Shown: piece after piece, positions 1-6,650 of the stretch | How the letters are laid out: each line of letters starts with the position of its first letter | How positions within the stretch are numbered: position 1 is the stretch's first letter | Assembly (NCBI GenBank): GCA_013331265.1 | Contig: DUGS01000022.1 | Location: 16,819-28,053, forward strand | Source of the DNA: Methanosarcina sp. | Lineage (GTDB): Archaea > Halobacteriota > Methanosarcinia > Methanosarcinales > Methanosarcinaceae | Reading direction: 5' to 3' | DNA: 11,235 nt | Program-made: the position numbers and the translations under genes | Notes under the pieces: model-generated | What the model saw: only the letters and a program-made list of their open reading frames with translations | Databases searched by the model: none | Told to the model about the DNA's origin: nothing

Positions 1-27
1 TGCCTTAAATTTTGCTAATTTTTCCAT
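1..27 (-). CDS. Possible 5' end of a gene leaving the left edge
   Basis: Reading leftward, an ATG at 27-25 opens nine codons (MEKLAKFKA) that run off the window edge without a stop. A weak purine stretch (GAGTGAG) lies just upstream, and the 500 bases to the right hold no competing gene but do hold inverted repeats that could be its control region. Nine codons prove nothing by themselves, so this is only a candidate start and no family can be named. Confidence 0.3.
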
Positions 28-147
28 GTACTCACTCTAAAATTTACAATTGTTTTCTACAGGCTCTGCAGATTGCAGACCTGCTGTTTGCATACTATCT
101 GCCGCATGCCCGGCAGTTTCCTTTACGGAAAATCCCACTTCTCAACA

Positions 148-180
148 CAGGTATGATACCAGCTAAAGCAGGTATATACC
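148..180. promoter_or_regulatory. Pair of GGTAT..ATACC palindromes, possible operator
   Basis: CAGGTATGATACC at 148-160 and CAGGTATATACC at 169-180 are near-identical palindromic sites whose starts are 21 bp apart, about two helical turns. This is the arrangement expected for two dimers binding on the same DNA face. The sites lie upstream of the possible leftward gene at the window edge. The regulator is unknown and the function is inferred from symmetry and spacing only. Confidence 0.35.
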
Positions 181-244
181 GCATAAATGGTTAATCTCCC
201 CGGCACTGCGAAAAATTGCCTAAAACCAGGGAAATTCAGAATTA

Positions 245-262
245 GTATAAATAAACTTATAC
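245..262. promoter_or_regulatory. Inverted repeat GTATAA-N6-TTATAC
   Basis: A perfect 6-bp inverted repeat (245-250 and 257-262) with a 6-base AT spacer. On the minus strand it contains a TATA-like element (TTTATTTATAC), so it could be promoter and operator for the gene leaving the left edge. That would imply a leader of about 200 bases, which weakens the idea. Confidence 0.25.
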
Positions 263-559
263 AGCAAAAAATGGCTTCTTGGATAAGTTCCGGACACTTT
301 TTGAATTCTTCCCCGTGATACAGGCAAAAGAGTAATTAGACCGTTGTCTTTTACTCCAGTAGATACACACTACACCCCTTTCCTGTATATAATCTTTTGC
401 TACCTTTTGGGTAGAACCGGCCTGGAAAGGGCTGTAATATCCGGAAAATCTATGATTGAAAATCTGTTTAATCCATAATTGAATATATATTTTTGTTTTA
501 AATTATATTTTCATTTAAAACTATATTTTTAATGTATTAATTCTCTTAGTAGGGCTCAT

Positions 560-991
560 TCAGTACCAGCCCTTAAGGTGAAGCTCGTCTGTTAACATTT
601 CCTTTAAAAGGTTCAGCCTGTCGATAGAATTCCGGATCTGTTCAGGTTTGTCCTGCAGTTCTTCGCATCCGGTCTCTTCCTGAATGGTTGTAACCCTCAG
701 GAGTTCGGCAAAATTCACGCACTCGTCCAGAAAGCTGTTAAACAGCCTTCGAGCCTTCACAAAATAATCCGAAGTCCTGAAGTCCGGCTGAAGGGTTTTT
801 TCATACTCTGCCTTTTGTTTCATCTCTGCAACCAGGACTCTGGCTTCAACATAGTCCCCGATATTCAGAAAATTTCCCAGATTCTGCAGGTTTGTCCCAA
901 TGTGCTGGATAAAATATGCAACCTCAAAAGCCCACTGTTTGTCATAGTCCGTTCTGGAGCTGGAGTTAAAAGAAGGGGAGTTCATCTGCAA
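560..991 (-). CDS. Hypothetical helical protein, 143 aa
   Basis: I do not recognise this family. The protein is charged, rich in Leu/Glu/Lys/Phe, and appears wholly helical and cytosolic, with no signal peptide or membrane segment. Residues from about 16 onward look like a four- or five-helix bundle, and the C-terminal third (around IRNSIDRLNLLKEML) has coiled-coil-like spacing. It has only two cysteines and no metal or nucleotide motif. AGGAG at 1003-999 lies 7 bases before a TTG at 991, which favours that start; an ATG six bases further in (985) is 13 bases from the same site. The gene stands alone, with a pyrimidine-rich plus strand upstream. Its composition and ribosome-binding site make it a likely real, lineage-restricted gene; its function is unknown. 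Confidence 0.75.
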   Translation of the reverse strand: MQMNSPSFNSSSRTDYDKQWAFEVAYFIQHIGTNLQNLGNFLNIGDYVEARVLVAEMKQKAEYEKTLQPDFRTSDYFVKARRLFNSFLDECVNFAELLRVTTIQEETGCEELQDKPEQIRNSIDRLNLLKEMLTDELHLKGWY

Positions 992-1289
992 GGGTCATCT
1001 CCTGTAATTTGTTCTATCATTCACTTTTATTCACTTCTTCTTTGCTATTTCATTCTTCCTTTTTATTTCTCTTTAAACTTTCCAGAACGATGACTGTATT
1101 TAATCGGGATACCGGGTGTTTTATGGAGCAGCCTCCTTTTCACTATCTATCCTTAATTCGCGTACTTTGCTTTTTATTTATATCAATTATTTTTGATACT
1201 CGTCCACAGGTTTTTAAGGCTGATTTCCAATATTTATTCAATATAAATTGATCATGGCTTACGAATTATCAAGCTAAGGAGACTGAATA

Positions 1290-1439
1290 GTGGAAAATAA
1301 AAAGGAGATTCTGCCAGAGGAAGAGGGTTCAGAAAAGGATAAACAGGATGATGAAGACCTTCTATATACACATAAGCCCGAGTCCCGCGGCAATGAAATG
1401 CGCTGGAACACCAGTTTGTGCAGAAAACCCGGTCGTTGA
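1290..1439 (+). CDS. Small acidic ORF, 49 aa, GTG start
   Basis: A GTG at 1290 is preceded by AAGGAG (1276-1281) with 8-base spacing, an excellent archaeal ribosome-binding site, and a TATA-like ATATAAAT lies at 1241-1248. The 49-residue product starts VENKKEILPEEEGSEKDKQD, so its first half is very acidic and probably disordered. The C-terminal part (RGNEMRWNTSLCRKPGR) is basic with one Cys. It lies 75 bases upstream of the carboxymuconolactone decarboxylase gene in the same direction and could be cotranscribed with it. No family is recognised. It may be a genuine small protein or the surviving 5' end of a longer gene. The ribosome-binding site is the main support. Confidence 0.45.
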   Translation: MENKKEILPEEEGSEKDKQDDEDLLYTHKPESRGNEMRWNTSLCRKPGR

Positions 1440-1514
1440 TACTGGATAGATACCTGAAACATATTGACTTTTTGAATATATTATTCTATTTTAACTTTAA
1501 CCGGAGGAATTTAA

Positions 1515-1862
1515 GTGTCATTTTTAAACGACATGTTACCTGAAACCGCTGAAGCTTTCGGACAGATGAGGAATTCCATTTTCAAGGATGGCTTCCTTGA
1601 TGTCAAAACAAAAGAGCTAATCGCAATTGCCTCTGCGGTACTTATGCGCTGCCAGTTCTGTGTTGATGCGCACTCTCAAAGGGCAGTTGATGCAGGGGCT
1701 GCAAAGGAAGAAATTGCCGAAGCAATTGCTGTTGCCATGTTCGTTGCTGCCGGGTCTCAGATTGGGTGGGCGAACGTGTATGGTGAAAGCATATATGATA
1801 ATATCTTTAAAAAGGATAAAGACGAAGAGGACTCCTGCTGTTGCTGTGGAGAGCGAAAATAA
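1515..1862 (+). CDS. Carboxymuconolactone decarboxylase / AhpD-like protein
   Basis: A 115-residue cytosolic all-helical protein of the carboxymuconolactone decarboxylase (AhpD-like) family. The AhpD signature is visible: Glu34 in KELIAIAS, then Cys46-Gln-Phe-Cys49 and His53 (CQFCVDAH). In AhpD relatives this is the peroxidase or disulfide-reductase relay, so thiol redox activity is more likely than ring-lactone decarboxylation. The start is GTG at 1515, chosen because GGAGG at 1503-1507 lies 7 bases before it and the frame begins MSFLNDMLPE, a normal family N-terminus. Unusually, the C-terminus adds an acidic linker and four consecutive cysteines (residues 108-111, in DSCCCCGERK). The small ORF upstream may share its transcript, and a hairpin with a T-run lies downstream. 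A decayed ArsR gene converges on it. The family is certain; the substrate is unknown. Confidence 0.9.
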   Translation: MSFLNDMLPETAEAFGQMRNSIFKDGFLDVKTKELIAIASAVLMRCQFCVDAHSQRAVDAGAAKEEIAEAIAVAMFVAAGSQIGWANVYGESIYDNIFKKDKDEEDSCCCCGERK

Positions 1863-1997
1863 ACTCCTAATTCCGTGTGTTTCTCGTACCTCATACATGC
1901 AATCAAGGTTTAGAGATATGAATTGAAATCCAGCTCTCCAGTTAAGAGAAGTATTTATCTGGCTGGCAGGGCGCATCAAGCCCTGTACGGTGCAGGG

Positions 1998-2021
1998 AGA
2001 GAAATCCTTAATTCTCTTTTT
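1998..2021 (+). terminator. Hairpin plus T-run after the AhpD-like gene
   Basis: AGAGAA (1998-2003) can pair with TTCTCT (2012-2017) around an 8-base loop, directly followed by TTTT. A second 6-bp hairpin, CAGGGC/GCCCTG, lies just before it at 1967-1985. Archaeal polymerases stop on T-tracts, so this is a plausible end for the plus-strand transcript from 1290/1515, about 140 bases beyond the stop codon. Confidence 0.4.
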
Positions 2022-2068
2022 GGGCATTCAGGTGGCACCAGTGAATTGATCCGATGGAAAGTGTTTCT

Positions 2069-2368
2069 TTATTCAGATTTTTTATCCTGCACCCTGGATA
2101 TCGTCTTCAAAATCTCTGCAAATTCGGGGTTCAGCCTGTAAAACAGCCATTTTGAGCTGGTGTAGGCTTCGATGATCCCGCAGTTTTTCAAAATTGTCAG
2201 GTGATGGGAAACAAGGTTCTGCCTCTCGTTTTACTTGAATATCAGTTCACAGACACAGTGGTCTCTCTGGGAGAGTAAGTATGTAATCTTCAATCGAATC
2301 GGGTGTCCGAGAGCGCTGAATATCTCACTGGCTTTTTTCTCGAGGTCCGCAGGGCAGCAATAGCTCAT
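2069..2368 (-). pseudogene. ArsR-family regulator with in-frame TAA
   Basis: The minus strand from ATG 2368 reads as a 99-codon ArsR/SmtB winged-helix protein (MSYCCPADLEKKASEIFSAL at the start) interrupted only by a TAA at codon 46 (2233-2231) and ending at a normal TAA (2071-2069). The expected family elements are all there: dimer and helix 2 segment SALGHPIRLKI, the metal-box-like CVCEL (Cys38, Cys40), the recognition-helix segment NLVSHHLTILKNCGII and the wing SSKWLFYRLN. The stop falls between CELIFK and NERQN, in the loop before the recognition helix, so the truncated product could not bind DNA. TTA (Leu) to TAA is one base away. The stop is ochre, not the amber codon that could be read as pyrrolysine. 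A tnpB scar lies 45 bases upstream of the start and may have removed the promoter. Confidence 0.75.
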
Positions 2369-2412
2369 AAATAAAAGAAGTTCAGTTTTCAAGTAAGGTT
2401 TTTCATCTTTAT

Positions 2413-2531
2413 AAGCAGGAGGAACCTTCCTCGGAGAGCGTAGCCCGACAGGTGGGTGAGGTATGCGTCAACTCCACCGAAATTTCAAGCCCCTTCCTCG
2501 AATCCAAAGGAGTCAGGGAGGGGTAGTTGAC
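2413..2531 (+). mobile_element. 3' scar of an IS200/IS605-type tnpB gene with right-end hairpin
   Basis: From 2413 one frame reads KQEEPSSESVARQVGEV and on to a TAG at 2524, 37 codons that resemble the variable C-terminal tail of archaeal TnpB proteins. The rest of the gene is missing. Overlapping the end is a strong hairpin: 2490-2498 pairs with 2515-2523 (nine pairs including one G-T) and is extended by inner pairs up to an AAA loop at 2506-2508. It is followed by TAGTTGAC. That is the usual layout of an IS200/IS605 right end, where the tail of tnpB overlaps the guide-RNA scaffold. GGTGG at 2451-2455 could also pair with CCACC at 2474-2478. No TnpA gene, catalytic part of TnpB or left end is visible, so this is a dead remnant. 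Identification is from memory of such ends, not from a search. Confidence 0.65.
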
Positions 2532-2587
2532 TTGTATATTTCTTGTATATTTTTCCTGTATTTCTTGTATATTTTCCTGTATTTCTT
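2532..2587 (+). repeat. Tandem AT-rich repeat next to the tnpB scar
   Basis: The stretch directly after the right-end hairpin is built from TTGTATATTT and CCTGTATTTC blocks. TTGTATATTTTTCCTGTATT is followed by a near copy one or two bases shorter, and a further partial TTGTATATTTC precedes them. The pattern suggests replication slippage. It lies exactly where the guide segment of a TnpB guide RNA would be read. Confidence 0.6.
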
Positions 2588-3052
2588 CGTGTTATTAAAT
2601 AATTAAGATAAATATTTCTAACCACATTTAATATAGGGCTTCTCATATACGTTGTTTTAATATCCATATAATATATGTGTTGAATTTCTTCATTTTGATG
2701 TCAAAGTAAAGCACATCCTGGTTTGTATGGATTCATATATGCTATTTTTTATACTTGTAGAATAAGATGGCAAAATTAAGCTACTTACTCGTCAGTAATA
2801 TGAATTTTAATCAAATAAATGTACAAATAAATATATAAATGAATGAATGAATTAATGAATGAATCTTAATCAAATAAATGAATCTATATCAGATAATTAT
2901 AAATATTTATACGCATATGGGTAAAAAATACTGCGCCCTCAACTCTTTAATTCGTAAGTTGATCGCATATACATTAAAAATAACTGATCAATATAACGCC
3001 TTGATTGCACGTGGTAAACATATATCATAGAATTTTCAGGGGTTTAAAAAAC
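2588..3052. other. AT-rich gene-free spacer
   Basis: No coding frame with a ribosome-binding site is visible. TTAATCAAATAAATG occurs at 2807-2821 and again at 2866-2880. Between and after the copies lies degenerate AATG/AATA microsatellite sequence (2838-2885). Several TATA-like elements occur; GCATATAC around 2966 is the best placed to drive the methyltransferase gene at 3053. The base composition fits an old insertion target or a regulatory spacer rather than a decayed gene. Confidence 0.5.
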
Positions 3053-3751
3053 ATGTCTGAATCAAGAACGGTTTGGGAAGAGTTTTTTGCAAACAAGAAG
3101 TGCGGAGGTCACAGGTCATCGGCTGAGGAATTTTTATCCAAAGAAGCCAGGGAAAAGTTATACCATCTGGATGGGGGCAAAACACTTCTTGACTTTGGTT
3201 GCGGGGCCGGGGAGCTTCTGGTTTATTACGCATTGGAATATGAAAGGCTTGTAGGAGCTGATTTTTCCGCATCAATGCTTGAAGAGGCAGGCAAAAGGAT
3301 CAGGGAAAGAAAGCGTGAAAACATAACTTTAATCCAGGCTGATGATATAACTGTCTGGGAGAAGCTCGATTCCTCCTTTGACCGAATAACCGCCGCCGGA
3401 GTGATCCAGTACCTCACATATGAAGAAATTGATCATTTTATTGCCAATGCATCAAGGTATCTGAATAAAGGGGGTAAAATAGTCCTTTTTGATATTCTGG
3501 ACCCCCGATTATATCCATTATGGAAAATAGGTTTATTCTCACGAGATGCCGGATGCTGGAACATTTTTTGTAAAATAGGTTTTGAAATCCATAAAATTAT
3601 CTTAGCGAGCCTTAAAAATCGCCCAAAAGATATTCTTGGGTATGCACATAACCCCCGTAAAATAGAAAACATTGTAAATAAACATGGTTTTAAGATGGAA
3701 TATGTTCAGTCCATGTATTATGAGTATAAGTATCATGCAATAATATCATGA
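3053..3751 (+). CDS. Class I SAM-dependent methyltransferase
   Basis: A 232-residue soluble methyltransferase of the UbiE/Methyltransf_11/25 type, transferring a methyl group from S-adenosylmethionine. Motif I is clear (LLDFGCGAGE, residues 45-54). It is followed by the acidic residue after strand 2 (Asp70 in VGADFSASMLEEA), the adenine-binding ITLIQADDI (91-99), motif IV-like FDRITAAGVIQYL (109-121) and the post-II strand GGKIVLFDI (140-148). The C-terminal 80 residues are more variable and probably shape the substrate pocket. I chose ATG 3053 because AGGGG at 3038-3042 lies 10 bases before it; a TTG at 3005 would add 16 residues without a ribosome-binding site. The stop overlaps the start of the next gene (ATGA at 3748-3751), so the two are translationally coupled, which suggests a role in cell-surface glycan or lipid modification. 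The substrate cannot be read from sequence. Confidence 0.88.
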   Translation: MSESRTVWEEFFANKKCGGHRSSAEEFLSKEAREKLYHLDGGKTLLDFGCGAGELLVYYALEYERLVGADFSASMLEEAGKRIRERKRENITLIQADDITVWEKLDSSFDRITAAGVIQYLTYEEIDHFIANASRYLNKGGKIVLFDILDPRLYPLWKIGLFSRDAGCWNIFCKIGFEIHKIILASLKNRPKDILGYAHNPRKIENIVNKHGFKMEYVQSMYYEYKYHAIIS

Positions 3752-3837
3752 AAAGAGGCCCTGCTGTCATACTAATACTTTCTTTTCGAATAATCTATCC
3801 AGCTTGTCCGTTACTTGTCCTGCATTGGAGGAGTTAG
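3748..3837 (+). pseudogene. Detached signal-peptide start of the deacetylase-like gene
   Basis: ATG 3748 overlaps the methyltransferase stop and opens 29 codons beginning MKRGPAVILILSFRIIYPAC, a basic start followed by a hydrophobic segment as in a signal peptide, before a TAG at 3835. The long downstream frame, open from 3794, lies one base over and has no ATG in its first 150 codons. Skipping one base around 3811-3816 joins the two frames into a protein reading ...YPACPLLSCIGG, with a Cys where a lipobox cysteine would sit. I infer a single-base insertion (or a sequencing error) that split the N-terminus from the body. Programmed frameshifting is possible, but no slippery sequence is evident. 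Confidence 0.6.
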
Positions 3838-5551
3838 CATTTCCCCTAACACAGTTAATCCAGAAAATCCCAAAAATATTGACCATGGTACCATTACTCT
3901 GTTTTCACAGGATTATTCTAAAATTTACAGTGTTCCAACTAATATTTTTATTGCAAAACTTCGGGAGAATAAAATTTATGACTGTCTATATTCAGCAATT
4001 TACGGGACACTGAAATCGCAAATCTTTTTTAATAATCTCGCAAAAGAGCTCACTTATAAAACCATACGGAGTGCCTGTTTATCTCCTTGCAGTTTACTTC
4101 CGGTTGCAGACAGTATTTTTGATTTCGGGATAAACAGGAATGCAGGAAATCTCAAGAAATATTTCGATACTCAAAGGTTCTGTGAAGCTGCCTCTCTTCC
4201 AGTTGTCCATTACCAGGGACAACCAAGGCAGACCGGATCACTTTACATCTGCAGGCTAACCCCAATGGTTAAATCTACATATCAAATCTCGATGGATATA
4301 AAAACGGATGATACTCACAGTTTTGTTGAACTTAACAGTCCGGGTTCCAAGATGGTTATTCAGGAAATAAATAATAGAGTTGTATTAAAAAGTTATTTTG
4401 AAAACTCTTCCGGGGATATCGGGTATGAGGCCATATTTCTGGGAAATACCGCAGAGAAACTGGATTTTGAAATCACGTTTGATGGGTGCAGCAAGACAAA
4501 CACTATCTCTACGAAAGATGGCAAGTCTATTGTAACTGGCTTTTATAACTTTGAGAGGCAAAGGCTGCCTTATACGGATTTCTCAAATGGGTATCTCAAG
4601 TTCACATCTATTCTCGCAGCAAAAGGGAGGTACATGGATGTAAACATTTATAGTATAGCTCAGAGGGCAGATAGGAAATTAGTTACCGCAGTCGGAAGTC
4701 ATAAGCTGGTCCCTTTCGGGATTGATGGACCTCATGTAAGAAATACGACAGAGCAGGGTATACGCTATCTTAACAGCAAAAATAACAGGGGTACTATCTG
4801 GTTTGATATAGATCTTCTCGAGCAATACAGTAATTCAGATCTCGAATACCTGCGCAGTCTGGTTTTTAATAACTTCTGGGATACAGGGGTACACTATTCT
4901 AAAGAATTGAACAGCCTCCCGTCTGAGCAGGCTTATAAAGTAATGGATGAGGGGTATTCATATGTTTATGAGAAAATCGGACAAAAACCTACAAGCTGGT
5001 GCTCTTTGAGAAACAGAGACAATATTACGCATGCCATTTATGCATATGAAAACCTGGGGATGTTCTGGAGAAACGGAGACTCGGGAATCCACGCGGAAAA
5101 ATTCATTGGGAACCTGGACGACGATACCTGGGAATGGTGGGAACCGGCATCAAGGACAGGCATGGTGTACCCGGCTTTTACGCATGAACTTGATCAAGAT
5201 CCGGCTATAAAATATTCAATAAGTCGCTCAAAATTCATGAACTGGGTAGATAACTACAATTCAAACGGTGCATCAATTGTCTCTTTTTATGAGTATGGTC
5301 AAATAAACCGTAATACCTGTGAAGCCAGTTTTGATGTCCTGCAGCACACTGAACGTTCTGTCATATTCAATACGCACACAAACGGCTCCTATGCAGTGGC
5401 AAACGTAGATATAAGGGCTGAAAGGGGTACCAAAGTCTACGATAATACCTCAAACAAATTCCTTAGCTATATTATAGAGCAGGATAAATCAATTACATTC
5501 AGGGTTGAAAACAACCATACTTATAGCGTATATCCGGATAGCATTGAGTAA
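3815..5551 (+). CDS. Secreted polysaccharide-deacetylase-like protein, N-terminus frameshifted
   Basis: This is the main body of a large extracellular protein, 578 codons if read from the TTG at 3815; the true start is probably ATG 3748 in the neighbouring frame. Residues 1-120 are not recognised. Residues about 130-285 are beta-rich, resembling a jelly-roll carbohydrate-binding module. Residues about 286-500 resemble a NodB-type polysaccharide deacetylase barrel: VPFGIDG (299-305) at the first-motif position, DTGVHYSKEL (356-365) at the histidine-motif position, then RNRDNITHAIYAYENLG and HELD (457-460). The metal-binding residues are not the canonical set, so it may be an inactive or divergent relative. 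The last 70 residues (NGSYAVANVDI onward) look like a beta-sandwich. N-x-S/T sequons are frequent, in keeping with a secreted archaeal protein. It is coupled to the methyltransferase upstream. The fold assignment is tentative; extracellular location is likely. Confidence 0.65.
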   Translation: MSCIGGVSISPNTVNPENPKNIDHGTITLFSQDYSKIYSVPTNIFIAKLRENKIYDCLYSAIYGTLKSQIFFNNLAKELTYKTIRSACLSPCSLLPVADSIFDFGINRNAGNLKKYFDTQRFCEAASLPVVHYQGQPRQTGSLYICRLTPMVKSTYQISMDIKTDDTHSFVELNSPGSKMVIQEINNRVVLKSYFENSSGDIGYEAIFLGNTAEKLDFEITFDGCSKTNTISTKDGKSIVTGFYNFERQRLPYTDFSNGYLKFTSILAAKGRYMDVNIYSIAQRADRKLVTAVGSHKLVPFGIDGPHVRNTTEQGIRYLNSKNNRGTIWFDIDLLEQYSNSDLEYLRSLVFNNFWDTGVHYSKELNSLPSEQAYKVMDEGYSYVYEKIGQKPTSWCSLRNRDNITHAIYAYENLGMFWRNGDSGIHAEKFIGNLDDDTWEWWEPASRTGMVYPAFTHELDQDPAIKYSISRSKFMNWVDNYNSNGASIVSFYEYGQINRNTCEASFDVLQHTERSVIFNTHTNGSYAVANVDIRAERGTKVYDNTSNKFLSYIIEQDKSITFRVENNHTYSVYPDSIE

Positions 5552-5635
5552 AAAATGTACCTCGGTTACAATTTAAAGGAAACCCAGATAGAAAGATCTT
5601 TGCTGAAGAAATCGAGTTCCCTTTCTTCCTCCTCT

Positions 5636-6523
5636 TCAGGCATATTCCTCCCCTTCGTCCCACTCTTCTCCGTCGAACTCTTTGCTTGCAGGGATGATCA
5701 TCACAGGCTTTGCGGTTTTCCGGAGTACGTTCTCTGCCGTACTCCCGAGCAGGATGTCCATTAAATCTCCTTTCCCACGGGCTGTCAGTACAATCAGGGT
5801 GATATCTTCTATACTGGCAAGTTTAACAATTTCATCGGATGGGATGCCTTCAACGACAAGGTGCTTGCTCTTTATACCTGCAAGCCGTTTCTTTACTTTC
5901 CTGAGCTTTTCTTTTGCTTCTTCTCTTTGTTCATCCAGAAGGTCCATATCTTTTATATCATCTATCACATGGAGGAAAAGAGCCTCTTTTATGACCTCTT
6001 TAAGCTCCTGAAGCTGTTCTACAGCTTTCATTGACTCTTTCGAAAAATCCAGAGGCATAAGGACCCGCGAGAAAGTTGCCCTGCACGCCTTCTCATAAAC
6101 TTCTTTTCCTTCTTTCAGAGCATCATACTTTTCGATCAGCAGCATTTTTTTTGAACTGCGTGCTATATATTCCGTAGTCCTGCCGAGAAATTTCCCTTTT
6201 ATAAATCCTTCAGTGGTGGCTCCCATTATTATAGCATCAACATCTTTTCGGTCGGCTATTTCCGAAATTGTCCTCTTTACATCTCCTACTATTACCAGGG
6301 GTTCAGTTTCAAGTTCAAGTTCGCTTGCAAAGCCTGTGTAGTCCTCGATTCTTTTCTCTGCATTTCGTTCAAACATGGGGGTAAGCCCCTGGCTTTTATG
6401 TATGTCCACCACATGCAGAAAAATAACCTTCTCTAATCCCGCGTTTTTAAGTTCCCCTATGCAGCCAAGCAAATCTTCCGTTTCGATAGAAAAATCCACA
6501 GGAACGAGTACTGTGCTTATCAT
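5636..6523 (-). CDS. Tandem-domain universal stress protein (UspA family)
   Basis: A 295-residue cytosolic protein with two UspA domains (about 1-130 and 151-280) joined by a short helical linker. Each starts with the family strand (MISTVLVPVDFS; FSRVLMPLDFS) and has the LHV-D strand 2 (LHVVD, LHVID). The ATP-binding loop G-x2-G-x9-G-S/T is imperfect in both. Domain 1 has G101-x2-T104-x9-G114-R115; domain 2 has T247-x2-G250-x9-G260-S261. Domain 2 is therefore the better candidate for nucleotide binding, and domain 1 may be structural. The tail is strongly acidic (FDGEEWDEGEEYA). The start is ATG 6523; a GGGGG run at 6541-6537 is rather far (13 bases) for a ribosome-binding site. It is the last gene of the minus-strand block and converges on the deacetylase-like gene with an 84-base gap. 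Its role is presumably stress signalling; no partner can be named. Confidence 0.92.
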   Translation of the reverse strand: MISTVLVPVDFSIETEDLLGCIGELKNAGLEKVIFLHVVDIHKSQGLTPMFERNAEKRIEDYTGFASELELETEPLVIVGDVKRTISEIADRKDVDAIIMGATTEGFIKGKFLGRTTEYIARSSKKMLLIEKYDALKEGKEVYEKACRATFSRVLMPLDFSKESMKAVEQLQELKEVIKEALFLHVIDDIKDMDLLDEQREEAKEKLRKVKKRLAGIKSKHLVVEGIPSDEIVKLASIEDITLIVLTARGKGDLMDILLGSTAENVLRKTAKPVMIIPASKEFDGEEWDEGEEYA

Positions 6524-6640
6524 CTGCTGTCAGCAGCCCCCTTTTATTCTATTTACTTTTCAGGTCTTACTTTTCAGCAACCTGAGCTTTCTCAAGCCCA
6601 TAATTATGTCTTTATCACTAATAGCTTGATGCACTGAAGT

Positions 6641-6650
6641 AAAAAAAGAA
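6641..6650 (-). terminator. T-tract after the Cys-rich small gene
   Basis: Read on the minus strand this is TTCTTTTTTT, 44 bases beyond the stop codon of the 106-residue Cys-rich gene. It follows two copies of a 19-bp repeat. T-rich tracts of this kind stop archaeal RNA polymerase without a hairpin, so it probably separates that gene from the universal stress protein gene. Confidence 0.4.

Larger units (their letters stand above)
28..559. other. Gene-free spacer with small inverted repeats
   Basis: No convincing coding frame is visible on either strand. The one plus-strand frame of 60 codons (12-194) has no ribosome-binding site and an unremarkable composition. The stretch contains two small palindromes at 148-180 and an inverted repeat at 245-262, both annotated separately. 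From about 480 to 550 it is almost pure A+T, just beyond the stop codon of the leftward gene at 560. Confidence 0.6.

Noticed and set aside
1009..1251. 80-codon plus-strand frame rich in Phe/Leu/Ser
   Set aside because: It translates a pyrimidine-rich promoter strand for the leftward gene at 991; there is no ribosome-binding site and the composition follows base bias.
1923..2141. 72-codon plus-strand frame
   Set aside because: It overlaps the terminator hairpin and the antisense of the ArsR pseudogene, whose minus-strand translation is clearly family-like.
2485..2667. 60-codon minus-strand frame
   Set aside because: It is the antisense of the tnpB right end plus the tandem repeat; the repeated NTGKYTRNTGK is produced by the DNA repeat.
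2807..2885. Repeats considered as a CRISPR array
   Set aside because: The units are short, AT-only, of unequal spacing and microsatellite-like; there are no unique spacers of constant length and no cas genes.
3835..3837. TAG read as pyrrolysine to extend the signal-peptide ORF
   Set aside because: Reading through adds only three codons before a TAA, so it does not connect to the long frame; a one-base shift does.
5555..5764. 69-codon plus-strand frame after the deacetylase-like gene
   Set aside because: It lies antisense to the end of the universal stress protein gene, which is well supported, and has no ribosome-binding site.
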